A stretch of 6,539 nucleotides of DNA from Methanosarcinaceae archaeon (GCA_030594665.1 JAUVET010000083.1:1-6539); one strand, 5' to 3'. Shown: positions 1-4,597, counted from the first letter of the stretch. Program-made: numbers and translations. Notes: generated by a model from the letters alone, not told the origin.

Positions 1-160
1 AAAGATGAGAGACGAGTTAGATTCGCTCATCGAGACAATACAGATAATGAATGACAAGGAACTAATGTCGGGACTTCATCGTTCTAAACAAGATGTTATA
101 AAAGGAAATGTTCATGAGATAAGCAGTGCCGATGAACTGGCAGTGGTGTGGGATGAATGA
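1..160 (+). CDS. RelB-like antitoxin, 3' part (5' end outside window)
   Basis: The frame is open from base 2 and ends at TGA 158-160, giving the last 52 residues. It is nearly identical to the C-terminal part of the complete copy at 3107-3325. The segment MRDELDSLIETIQIM and the following acidic tail resemble small archaeal RelB-type antitoxins that sit directly upstream of RelE/ParE toxins. Such proteins wrap around and neutralise the partner toxin and usually repress their own operon. The stop overlaps the toxin start as ATGA (157-160), so translation is probably coupled. No base in the visible part breaks the frame, although the partner toxin is frameshifted. The family call rests on sequence feel and gene order. 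The residues are too generic for certainty. Confidence 0.7.
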   Translation, partial: KMRDELDSLIETIQIMNDKELMSGLHRSKQDVIKGNVHEISSADELAVVWDE

Positions 161-212
161 AGATCGTTTACACCGACCAATTTAAACATGATCTGCAAAC
201 GATCAAGGACAA
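1..212 (+). repeat. Direct repeat A, copy 1 (antitoxin plus toxin 5' end)
   Basis: This segment matches 3166-3377 with five base differences in 212, about 98 percent identity by eye. The differences are at 4, 31, 54, 64 and 97. The last 115 bases are identical. The match stops abruptly after base 212, inside relE. It starts at or before the window edge. Confidence 0.95.
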
Positions 213-401
213 TCACGTACAAAAAAGAGTCCTTAAAGTGTTCAAAAATTGATCGATAATCCAAACATCGGCAAACCGCTCAAATATGATCTGGTTGGAT
301 TGAGAAGTGTCAGAGTAAGTCCTTTCAGGATTGTATACGAAATGAAAGATGACACCATGATCTTGCACAAATTCCAGCATCGAAAAATTGTATACAAATG
401 A
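157..401 (+). pseudogene. relE: RelE/ParE-family toxin, frameshifted
   Basis: The ATG at 157 begins MKIVYTDQFKHDLQTIKD, and the frame hits TGA at 250-252 after 31 residues. Shifting frame at 249 restores a good RelE-family C-terminal half: LIDNPNIGKPLKYDL, then GLRSVRVSPFRIVYEM, then FQHRKIVYK, ending at TGA 399-401. RelE toxins cleave mRNA on the ribosome, and the basic and aromatic residues near the C-terminus (R, HRK, Y) are typical of the family. Repaired, the protein would be about 82 residues, the normal length. The break lies in an A-run at 244-248 that has five A where six are needed, so a one-base loss in a homopolymer is the likely cause. This could be a real inactivating mutation or a sequencing error. 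The first 56 bases are repeated at 3322-3377. Confidence 0.8.
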
Positions 402-451
402 AACTTTGTGATTGCATCATATCTCGGTGCAGTAGTGACGTTTCCAAGTGT

Positions 452-499
452 GAACCGCGCCTTTTGGCGCGGCATATCCCCCACCATCACCATGAAAAA
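452..499 (+). repeat. Hairpin repeat element, copy 1
   Basis: A perfect 7-bp stem, CCGCGCC at 455-461 and GGCGCGG at 466-472, closes a TTTT loop. It is followed by a C-rich tail with CCACCATCACCATGAAAAA. The same layout recurs at 1318, 2974 and 5987 in the same orientation. It lies about 50 bases after the broken relE. The stem is stable, but no T-run follows it, so it does not look like a standard intrinsic terminator. A 3'-end RNA structure or a mobile repeat is possible. Confidence 0.85.
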
Positions 500-536
500 G
501 TATTTGATCGCAATGCCAATCTACTAATGCCAAACT

Positions 537-566
537 CATAATATCAATATATTTGGATCAAGGAAA
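537..566 (+). promoter_or_regulatory. Possible promoter and ribosome site of the VapB-like gene
   Basis: An AT-rich stretch around 538-554 (ATAATATC, AATATATTT) could hold a TATA box. AAGGA at 560-564 lies 6 bases before ATG 571. Both are weak, but they favour ATG 571 over the in-frame TTG at 553. Confidence 0.35.
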
Positions 567-570
567 ACAA

Positions 571-882
571 ATGAGTAAAACTGTAATATTTGAAGAAAAA
601 TATGGTGTTAATATCGATCAATTCTCTACAACCGAGGACATTGAGAAATTTATTGAGCATAAAACTGATCGAAAACTACAAATCATTAAACTTGATGACC
701 ATGGCATTGTATTCGGTAGAAGCAGCATATTCAAGATCGGAAAGTACGACATAGATCATAGATTTGACGAAACTATCAAAGATCATAAAAAACGATCAGA
801 TAACCTGTTAAAAGAGCGGCTTGCAACCCCGGTTGATACAGAAAAGACCGATGCACTATCCGAACACGATCTGTTGATGTGA
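571..882 (+). CDS. VapB-like antitoxin of a PIN-toxin pair
   Basis: The protein has 103 residues from ATG 571. It starts MSKTVIFEEKYG and ends in a charged tail, ATPVDTEKTDALSEHDLLM. I do not recognise the family from sequence alone. The antitoxin call comes from its position: its stop overlaps the start of a PIN-domain reading frame as TGATG (880-884), the usual order of archaeal VapBC-type modules. Its role would be to bind and inhibit that PIN nuclease and perhaps repress the operon. The toxin is cut short after 25 codons, so this gene may now be an orphan. The last 86 bases, including the overlap, recur at 3378-3463 as the back half of a chimera. An in-frame TTG at 553 would add six residues. 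Confidence 0.6.
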   Translation: MSKTVIFEEKYGVNIDQFSTTEDIEKFIEHKTDRKLQIIKLDDHGIVFGRSSIFKIGKYDIDHRFDETIKDHKKRSDNLLKERLATPVDTEKTDALSEHDLLM

Positions 883-886
883 TGTT
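801..886 (+). repeat. Direct repeat B, copy 1 (antitoxin 3' end)
   Basis: This segment matches 3378-3463 with about eight differences in 86 bases, about 91 percent by eye. It covers the last 26 codons and stop of the VapB-like gene plus the first bases of the PIN gene. The divergence is greater than in repeat A. Confidence 0.9.
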
Positions 887-959
887 TATAGACAGTGTTG
901 TGTGGATCGGGGCAAAACTAAGTCATGACCAATGGCAATTCCAAAAGGTGAAACAATGA
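882..959 (+). pseudogene. PIN-domain (VapC-like) toxin, N-terminal fragment
   Basis: ATG 882 opens MFIDSVVWIGAKLSHDQW, the classic first strand of a PIN-domain nuclease with the catalytic Asp at residue 4 and the hydrophobic VVWIGA after it. PIN toxins are Mg-dependent RNases of about 130 residues, whereas this frame ends at TGA 957-959 after 25 residues. The rest of the domain, with its other acidic residues, is missing. Sequence similar to the region upstream of another gene copy (4467-4486) begins near 937, so the toxin was probably cut by recombination there. The start overlaps the antitoxin stop (TGATG) and the end overlaps the start of the next gene at 956. The product could not be active. 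Confidence 0.75.
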
Positions 960-1042
960 AGTCTAAAGAGATGTATGAAACCGCTCGGGAGTACCTTGCA
1001 GAAAACATGGGAAACCAGATGTCTGCCGGCGATGTATATTAT
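936..1042 (+). repeat. Direct repeat C, copy 1 (5' end of the 107-residue gene)
   Basis: This segment matches 4467-4573. It covers about 20 bases of upstream sequence (weaker match) and the first 29 codons of the gene (strong match, about 90 percent). The similarity ends abruptly after the TATTAT at 1037-1042. Confidence 0.85.
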
Positions 1043-1279
1043 GACAACAGCACTAAAACATGGAATGTGAAGATAATCTCTAAAACCCCGCACGGCATAT
1101 TGATCGTCGGGGAAATACTCCTTGATGATGACAAAACGATCGTCTACGTGACACCAAATGAACAGGTGTTGAAAATACTCAGATCCAAACTCAAGGAAGA
1201 ACGGGTACTGATCGATGTACCCGCCACTGCACTGGCACGGATCAAAGAGACGGTACCGGATGTGACAGTGTACGGATGA
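956..1279 (+). CDS. Unrecognised 107-residue protein, possibly antitoxin-like
   Basis: I chose ATG 956 (MKSKEMYETAREYLAENMG) because the duplicate at 4487 preserves this start. An in-frame ATG at 932 would add eight residues from the disrupted PIN region. The protein has an amphipathic N-terminal helix, then what look like beta-strands (WNVKIISK, GILIVGEILL, TIVYVTP), a lysine-rich helix, and a final IDVPATALARIKETVPDV. No catalytic motif or membrane segment is visible. The stop overlaps a following ATG as ATGA (1276-1279), the coupling seen in the TA pairs here. The following frame lasts only 14 codons (MMKLLQMRGVTEV), so a downstream partner may have been lost. A role as the first gene of a TA-like pair is an inference from layout. 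Confidence 0.6.
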   Translation: MKSKEMYETAREYLAENMGNQMSAGDVYYDNSTKTWNVKIISKTPHGILIVGEILLDDDKTIVYVTPNEQVLKILRSKLKEERVLIDVPATALARIKETVPDVTVYG

Positions 1280-1317
1280 TGAAATTATTGCAGATGCGCG
1301 GTGTGACCGAGGTGTAA

Positions 1318-1363
1318 GAACCGCGCCTTCGGCACGGTGCATCCCCCTCACCACCATTAAGTG
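1318..1363 (+). repeat. Hairpin repeat element, copy 2
   Basis: The stem arms are 1321-1327 (CCGCGCC) and 1331-1337 (GGCACGG), with a TTC loop and one C/A mismatch at 1324/1334. The C-rich tail CATCCCCCTCACCACCATT follows. It lies directly behind the last short frame of the preceding block. This is the most degenerate of the four copies. Confidence 0.8.
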
Positions 1364-1472
1364 AAACATCATATAGTTCTTGACGCTGAATGCTGTCTTG
1401 TCGTTGAAGCTATCTACAATGACGATATGTCTCGGAATGTAAAAATCACAATGCTCGTGGGCTCCGGGATAT

Positions 1473-1509
1473 GCTTAAATAAAAGGTGACATGATTATTA
1501 ATAGGTAGA
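1473..1509 (+). promoter_or_regulatory. Promoter and ribosome site of the DUF433/DUF5615 pair
   Basis: GCTTAAATAAA at 1473-1483 is a good archaeal TATA box. It sits about 33 bases before ATG 1515, which predicts a very short leader. TAGGTAGA at 1502-1509 gives a weak ribosome-binding match. The stretch 1364-1472 between hairpin 2 and this promoter holds no convincing gene. A GTG-started 42-codon frame (1361-1489) runs through the promoter and looks spurious. Confidence 0.55.
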
Positions 1510-1514
1510 TTATT

Positions 1515-1757
1515 ATGATATATAATGACAGGATCGTTATTGATCACGCTATTTTAGGCGGGAAACCCATCATCATGGGAACACGTATCTCAGTGGAATT
1601 TATCCTTGAGTTGCTGGGAAATAACTGGTCGCATGAAAAGATCATCGAAAACTATCCTCAACTTGAGAACGAAGATATTTTAGCTGCGCTCAGTTATGCT
1701 TCGCACCTGCTTAAGACGGAACACATTTATCCTGTACCACAGAAGGCTACTGCATGA
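1515..1757 (+). CDS. DUF433-family antitoxin
   Basis: This 80-residue protein carries the DUF433 signature: an N-terminal DRIVIDHAILGGKPIIMGTR, then SVEFILELLGNNWSHEKIIENYP, with the GKP..GTRI turn and a helical second half (EDILAALSYASHLL). DUF433 proteins are small helix-turn-helix antitoxins, often encoded just before a DUF5615 PIN-like toxin, as here. The expected role is to sequester the toxin and possibly bind the operon promoter. The length is normal and the frame is clean. The stop overlaps the toxin start by four bases (ATGA, 1754-1757), indicating coupled translation. A TATA box lies upstream at 1473-1483. This and the pair at 3587-4386 are the two apparently complete TA modules in the window. 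Confidence 0.9.
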   Translation: MIYNDRIVIDHAILGGKPIIMGTRISVEFILELLGNNWSHEKIIENYPQLENEDILAALSYASHLLKTEHIYPVPQKATA

Positions 1758-2122
1758 ATTGTAGCAATATAATTGTTGCTGATGAGAATATACCGATTTT
1801 TGTCATACGCGGATTAAGAGCACGCGAATGTGACATCGTATCAATTGTAGAAGAAGCCAGAGGATGCAGTGATGAGATTGTACTTGATATTTCCATAAAA
1901 CATAAGGCTGTATTGGTCAGTTTTGATAAGGAATTCGGCAGCAGGGTGTATCGTAATATACCAGGTGCCTTATGCGGATTTGTGCTGTTGCGAATTCAAC
2001 CCCTCTCTCCGGAATATATACTGAAAACGCTTGAGTGGCTTATTTTTGAATCCGGTATCGAACTTAAAGGAAATTATATTGTGATCGATAAGTCAAAGGT
2101 CCGTTCTTTCCCCATGGTTTGA
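1754..2122 (+). CDS. DUF5615 PIN-like toxin
   Basis: This 122-residue protein has the DUF5615/Mut7-C-like pattern of a PIN-fold nuclease. ADENIP at residues 9-14 holds the first acidic pair (D10, E11). RGLRARECDIVSIVEE follows, then GCSDEIVL with D40 and E41, then VLVSFDKEFG with D58 and E60. These acidic residues would coordinate the metal for RNA cleavage. The length fits the family. The gene follows the DUF433 antitoxin with a 4-base overlap, the standard pairing. All key residues are present, so the toxin could be active, with control by the partner. The C-terminal part (GNYIVIDKSKVR) ends in the usual beta-strand and basic tail. RNase activity is inferred from the PIN fold. Confidence 0.88.
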   Translation: MNCSNIIVADENIPIFVIRGLRARECDIVSIVEEARGCSDEIVLDISIKHKAVLVSFDKEFGSRVYRNIPGALCGFVLLRIQPLSPEYILKTLEWLIFESGIELKGNYIVIDKSKVRSFPMV

Positions 2123-2201
2123 GTGATGGGAAGACGAAGATAGGTCATGCTGGTGTTATTGTACTTGACGTGGTATCCAATGTACTTTTTTTGATATATC
2201 T

Positions 2202-2423
2202 GTGTTGGAAAAGGTGTGCAGAGATTCCATATTCCAGATTGTTTTACTAAATGGACACATGTCTGGGGAGTTCGGAACGAGGGTTGTGTTTCCGGCGCAT
2301 CCTGGGATTGTGAAGATGATTCCAGAGTTAGGGTTTGATGTGCCTGTGAGGACATTTGGAGCCTGTTGGGGGAAGAAATCATTTCAATTCGAACCACATG
2401 GGTCACAGAGATGTTTTAATTGA
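2202..2423 (+). pseudogene. Possible remnant of a WecB-like UDP-GlcNAc 2-epimerase
   Basis: The frame is open for 73 codons. Its middle, EFGTRVVFPAHPGIVKMIPE followed by LGFD, resembles the segment of UDP-N-acetylglucosamine 2-epimerases with a conserved VxFPxHPRT motif between the two Rossmann-like domains. The usual Arg-Thr after HP is replaced here by Gly-Ile. The flanking residues do not match the family convincingly, and the full enzyme is about 360 residues, so at most a small decayed piece remains. Such enzymes supply N-acetylmannosamine sugars for surface glycans, which would fit the aglB remnants nearby. The similarity is short and could be chance. Confidence 0.25.
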
Positions 2424-2580
2424 TCCTGCGTGTTATTCCATCCTTAAGGAGCACCACATTGAAATTGATTAGCAGTCCAAGGCGTTTTCCGCTTAGTTTA
2501 AGGTAGGAAAGCAGTTGCGCCTCATGAACAGGTATTATTTTGTTCACAGCCTTAAGTTAGATGATTTCATCACCGAACAG
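2416..2580 (-). pseudogene. GxxExxB protein, C-terminal fragment with internal stop
   Basis: On the minus strand the frame ends at TAA (2418-2416) and reads [20 protein letters not shown], then [20 protein letters not shown], then ITRRIN. This is the hallmark C-terminal end of GxxExxB proteins (PD-(D/E)XK nuclease-like, about 125 residues), where the catalytic ELKA strand precedes HEAQLL and the LGLLINF strand. The codon expected to be the Glu of ELKA is TAA (2559-2557), which a single G-to-T change from GAA would explain. Upstream, LFGDEII still fits the family, so the homology reaches to about 2580 and then ends. The first half of the gene is missing. This is the only recognisable minus-strand gene in the window. 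Confidence 0.75.
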
Positions 2581-2655
2581 AAGGCACATAACAAAAGTAT
2601 GGACGAGCACAGCAGACAGCTTGCCCGGATATTACAGCAACTCGTTGACAAATAA
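2524..2655 (+). pseudogene. Unrecognised 43-codon frame, likely a gene 3' fragment
   Basis: The frame runs from ATG 2524 to TAA TAA at 2653-2658. Its first half is antisense to the GxxExxB tail and is probably meaningless. The second half, HNKSMDEHSRQLARILQQLV, is a charged amphipathic helix with natural-looking codon use and a double stop, as at a real gene end. It may be the last 25 to 30 residues of a lost gene joined here by recombination. I do not recognise the family. Confidence 0.25.
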
Positions 2656-2757
2656 TAACAACATGCCCACGTCCCATCCCATATCCGTGTCGTTGATGCG
2701 GTATTTCTCCCAATACTTACAGGTTTAATTTCCGGATATATGCTTTTATTTATTTAA

Positions 2758-2967
2758 ATGGGCAGGACATTCACCTACTCACAAACAGCATTAGGCGGGA
2801 ATTACGAGTTCACGATGCCGTACTCAACAGAAGGCTCAATACCAGGTGAAACGCAGTTTGACACGCGATCGGTTGGGACGTACACGGTATCATACGGGAA
2901 CACGACAACAGAGGTCAGGGTTAGTGAGATGGATGTGCTGGATGGGAACTCGATCATAGTCAACTAA
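2758..2967 (+). pseudogene. aglB: aglB (archaeal oligosaccharyltransferase) 3'-end fragment
   Basis: These 69 codons correspond to the last 69 residues of the larger aglB remnant ending at 5980: MGRTFTYSQTALGGNYEFTM versus MGRTFEYSQTTSGGAYEFTV, and VSEMDVLDGNSIIVN versus VNEMDVLDGNTIVVN. This is the outer beta-rich C-terminal region of the AglB globular domain. AglB transfers lipid-linked glycans to Asn in N-X-S/T sequons on the outer membrane face and is normally 800 or more residues long. The catalytic and membrane parts are absent. Similarity to the other copy starts exactly at this ATG, so the apparent start codon is an internal Met of aglB. The fragment has no stops or frameshifts. Hairpin repeat 3 follows seven bases after the stop codon. 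Confidence 0.8.
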
Positions 2968-2973
2968 AACGAC

Positions 2974-3018
2974 GAAACCGCGCCTTCGGCGCGGCGTGTC
3001 CCGCCCACCACCATGAAA
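2974..3018 (+). repeat. Hairpin repeat element, copy 3
   Basis: The perfect 7-bp stem is at 2978-2984 and 2988-2994, with a TTC loop, followed by CGTGTCCCGCCCACCACCAT and an A-run. It starts seven bases after the aglB tail stop. In this context it looks like the 3' untranslated region of aglB. Confidence 0.88.
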
Positions 3019-3073
3019 AAACACAATTGATCGTGTACTGAATTTAACGTACAAACAACTCGTCATATCTATA

Positions 3074-3081
3074 CTAAATAA
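3074..3081 (+). promoter_or_regulatory. TATA box for the RelB-like antitoxin
   Basis: CTAAATAA ends 25 bases before ATG 3107. This spacing would place transcription initiation almost at the start codon and favours ATG 3107 over the in-frame TTG 3095 and GTG 3098. Confidence 0.5.
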
Positions 3082-3106
3082 ACACAATGTATTTTTGGTG
3101 AAAACT

Positions 3107-3325
3107 ATGGGAACTGTATCTGCCACTGATAACACAATAACATCCGACATCTTAAACACCATGGTAAATATGAGAGACGAGTTAGATTCGCTCATTGAGA
3201 CAATACAGATAATGAATGATAAGGAACTGATGTCGGGACTTCATCGTTCTAAACAAGATGTCATAAAAGGAAATGTTCATGAGATAAGCAGTGCCGATGA
3301 ACTGGCAGTGGTGTGGGATGAATGA
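3107..3325 (+). CDS. RelB-like antitoxin (complete copy)
   Basis: This is a 72-residue protein starting MGTVSATDNTITSDILNTMV, followed by MRDELDSLIETIQIMNDKEL and an acidic tail (HEISSADELAVVWDE). It is probably an alpha-helical antitoxin of the type found before archaeal RelE/ParE toxins: an N-terminal dimer or DNA-binding part, a central helix, and a toxin-binding tail. The stop overlaps the next ATG as ATGA (3322-3325), the same as in copy 1 at 157-160. Its own toxin is missing, because the following frame keeps only the first 18 codons of RelE. It may still neutralise RelE homologues elsewhere in the genome. The family name is an inference from gene order and general composition. Confidence 0.75.
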   Translation: MGTVSATDNTITSDILNTMVNMRDELDSLIETIQIMNDKELMSGLHRSKQDVIKGNVHEISSADELAVVWDE

Positions 3326-3377
3326 AGATCGTTTACACCGACCAATTTAAACATGATCTGCAAACGATCAAGGACAA
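3166..3377 (+). repeat. Direct repeat A, copy 2
   Basis: This is the partner of 1-212, with five differences in 212 bases. The copy ends inside the 5' part of relE, exactly where repeat B begins (3378). Confidence 0.95.
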
Positions 3378-3459
3378 CAACCTATTAAAAAAGTGGCTTG
3401 CCACCCCGGTTGATACAGAAAGGACCGATGCACTATCCGAACATGATCTGGTGATGTGA
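3322..3459 (+). pseudogene. In-frame RelE / VapB-like chimera
   Basis: ATG 3322 opens the RelE start MKIVYTDQFKHDLQTIKD (18 residues, identical to the copy at 157). It then continues without a frame break into NNLLKKWLATPVDTERTDAL and SEHDLVM, which is the C-terminal tail of the VapB-like antitoxin at 571-882 (DNLLKERLATPVDTEKTDAL, SEHDLLM). The junction is at 3377/3378. It is an apparent crossover between two different TA operons at a short shared GAYAA-like sequence (GGACAA versus CAGATAA). The 45-residue product lacks the RelE active-site half, so it cannot be a normal toxin. The downstream TGATG overlap of the VapB/PIN pair is kept, but the PIN frame ends after three codons (MFN). Confidence 0.8.
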
Positions 3460-3463
3460 TGTT
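3378..3463 (+). repeat. Direct repeat B, copy 2
   Basis: This is the partner of 801-886, about 91 percent by eye. It forms the back half of the chimeric frame and ends just after the start codon of the lost PIN gene. Bases 3464-3550 then hold no recognisable gene. Confidence 0.9.
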
Positions 3464-3552
3464 CAATTAACTGGCAACGCAAATGCACACAGACATGGTT
3501 GTATTCTTTTGTTTTGTAACACCAATCTTTCAGGCAGTCTCCGTGCAAAGCA

Positions 3553-3561
3553 ATATTTATA
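3553..3561 (+). promoter_or_regulatory. TATA box for the UPF0175/PIN pair
   Basis: ATATTTATA ends 25 bases before ATG 3587, and no ribosome-binding sequence lies between them. This predicts a leaderless mRNA for the pair. Confidence 0.6.
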
Positions 3562-3586
3562 ACAGATAACTTACATTTTTAACATT

Positions 3587-3904
3587 ATGACATATTCAAG
3601 CGCATCCACATTGATAGAAAAAGAGATCAATGCACTGATCAAAGCCAATTATTACCCTTCCATGTCAGATGCGATCAAAGATGCATTCAGAGCTCTGTTC
3701 GAAGTGAAGCCAAATCTTCGATTAATTTCTGCACAATTGTTGTATAAAAATAACGAAGTGTCACTTTCAAAAGCTGCAGAGATCGCGGGAGTTAGCATAG
3801 AGGATTTCAAAGAAATGTTGGCATCAGCAGGGATTGAAAGAGTGATCGAACCTGATGAAGACATCAACCAAAATGTTGAAGATATTCTGGAGTGGAGAAC
3901 TTGA
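3587..3904 (+). CDS. UPF0175-family antitoxin
   Basis: This 105-residue protein has an N-terminal helical part (STLIEKEINALIKANYYPSM) that looks like a dimerisation or DNA-binding region. It then has the UPF0175 helix-turn-helix, NEVSLSKAAEIAGVSIEDFK followed by EMLASAGI, at about residues 56-83. UPF0175 proteins are antitoxins commonly encoded upstream of PIN-domain toxins of the DUF3368 type, as here. The role is probably to bind the PIN nuclease and autoregulate. The length and all signature residues look normal. The stop overlaps the toxin start by four bases if the toxin begins at TTG 3901. A TATA box at 3553-3561 suggests a leaderless transcript. Confidence 0.88.
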   Translation: MTYSSASTLIEKEINALIKANYYPSMSDAIKDAFRALFEVKPNLRLISAQLLYKNNEVSLSKAAEIAGVSIEDFKEMLASAGIERVIEPDEDINQNVEDILEWRT

Positions 3905-4386
3905 GTATCCTTTTGGATACAGACATACTCTCCGCATTTGCAAAGACCGGGGAAGTCGGGTTACTAAAAGACCTATTTCCCGGTGATGAACTGCTTATTC
4001 CAGACGGGGTTTACGAAGAACTGATGCACATCAAGGAATTAGGTTATGAGTTTGTTGATGACATTCTTGATCTTGTCAAAGACACCACCATGACACAAGA
4101 CGAACTTACAGTTTATCATTCATTTTTGTCGTCCACAAATTTAGGAAAGGGAGAACTGCAATGTATTGCCATATGCACATCAAGGAATTATCCTTTCCTC
4201 ACAAACGACAAAAAAGCCAAGAACTTTGCCAGGGCAAAAAACATTAAAGCATGGGACATCCCCGATATATTAAAAGCATTGTGGAAAACCAAGATCAAAA
4301 GCCAAGACGATGTTGCAGTTTTGATGGACAAGTTGGAACAGAAAGATAAGATGATAATAAAAAACAAAAACCTTATTTTAAGTTGA
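3901..4386 (+). CDS. PIN-domain toxin (DUF3368-like)
   Basis: From TTG 3901 the protein has 161 residues and begins MSILLDTDILSAFAKTG, a typical PIN first strand with D6 and D8. E39/E40 lie in PDGVYEEL, E85 in LGKGELQCIA, and D103 in FLTNDKKAKNFARA. Together these give the four acidic positions of a PIN nuclease active site. I prefer TTG 3901 to GTG 3892 because it makes the TTGA overlap with the antitoxin stop (3901-3904), the same coupling style as the other pairs. GTG 3892 would add three residues. The usual domain is about 130 to 150 residues. The extra basic C-terminal tail (KDKMIIKNKNLILS) is slightly long. The gene looks intact, and the target RNA is unknown. Confidence 0.87.
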   Translation: MSILLDTDILSAFAKTGEVGLLKDLFPGDELLIPDGVYEELMHIKELGYEFVDDILDLVKDTTMTQDELTVYHSFLSSTNLGKGELQCIAICTSRNYPFLTNDKKAKNFARAKNIKAWDIPDILKALWKTKIKSQDDVAVLMDKLEQKDKMIIKNKNLILS

Positions 4387-4486
4387 AATTGTTCACCAGT
4401 ACATCAAAACCGTATTTACAATTACTAAGTATTCATTTCTTAACACCATTAAAATACCAGACAATCAAATTCCTAAAACTAAAACA
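4387..4486 (+). promoter_or_regulatory. Intergenic stretch with a weak TATA-like box
   Basis: ATTAAAATA at 4448-4456 lies about 30 bases before ATG 4487 and could drive the truncated frame and the following UPF0175 gene. Nothing else is recognised here. Confidence 0.35.
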
Positions 4487-4573
4487 ATGAAATCCATACA
4501 AATGTATGAAACCGCTCGCGAATACCTTGCAGAAAACATGGGAAACCAGATATCTGCCGGCGATGAATATTAT
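4467..4573 (+). repeat. Direct repeat C, copy 2
   Basis: This is the partner of 936-1042. It is strong over the coding part and weaker over the 20 upstream bases. The end of similarity at TATTAT (4568-4573) is the junction with the UPF0175 module. Confidence 0.85.
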
Positions 4574-4597
4574 CTAGCAATAAAGGAGGTTGAATAA
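4487..4597 (+). pseudogene. Truncated copy of the 107-residue gene (36 residues)
   Basis: The frame reads MKSIQMYETAREYLAENMGN, then QISAGDEYY, matching the first 29 residues of the protein at 956-1279. It then switches to seven unrelated codons (LAIKEVE) before TAA 4595-4597. The switch lies in the 5' flank of the next gene. Those codons contain that gene's Shine-Dalgarno sequence, and the stop abuts its ATG (TAAATG). The product is only the N-terminal helix and is probably non-functional. Its translation could still deliver ribosomes to the downstream gene. Confidence 0.75.
4582..4590 (+). promoter_or_regulatory. Strong ribosome-binding site
   Basis: AAAGGAGGT lies seven bases before ATG 4598 and fixes that start. 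It is embedded in the last codons of the preceding truncated frame. It is the strongest such site in the window, where the other genes are leaderless or coupled by overlap. Confidence 0.8.

Larger units (their letters stand above)
2123..2757 (+). other. Gene-poor stretch with decayed gene pieces
   Basis: No intact gene is visible in these 635 bases. The stretch holds a possible WecB-like remnant (2202-2423, +), the tail of a GxxExxB protein (2416-2580, -), and a 43-codon unrecognised frame (2524-2655, +). The last 25 bases (2733-2757) are AT-rich and promoter-like, but they lead only into an aglB tail fragment. Confidence 0.6.
2758..3018 (+). repeat. Direct repeat D, copy 1 (aglB tail plus hairpin)
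   Basis: This segment matches 5771-6028 at roughly 80 percent by eye. It spans the aglB tail, the identical 20-base stretch GTCAACTAAAACGACGAAAC around the stop, and the hairpin element. It is older than repeat A, judging by divergence. Confidence 0.88.

Noticed and set aside
923..1372. Long minus-strand frame of 149 codons
   Set aside because: It is antisense to the 956-1279 gene, rich in Cys, His and Phe, runs through hairpin 2, and has no family signature. It is a shadow frame.
1361..1489. GTG-started 42-codon plus frame
   Set aside because: It starts at the edge of hairpin 2 and runs through the TATA box of the DUF433 gene. No family features are seen, so it is probably chance.
2074..2406. 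Minus-strand frame of 110 codons
   Set aside because: It is antisense to the DUF5615 tail and the decayed stretch, has low-complexity Ser/Thr/Gln composition and shows no recognisable motif.
3001..3019. CCACCACCA near the hairpins as a tRNA 3' end or attachment site
   Set aside because: No cloverleaf can be drawn upstream. The arms needed for T- and anticodon-stems are absent.
2978..3020. Hairpin elements as standard intrinsic terminators
   Set aside because: No T-run follows the stem. The tail is C-rich and then A-rich. A 3'-end role is possible but is not supported by the usual terminator pattern.
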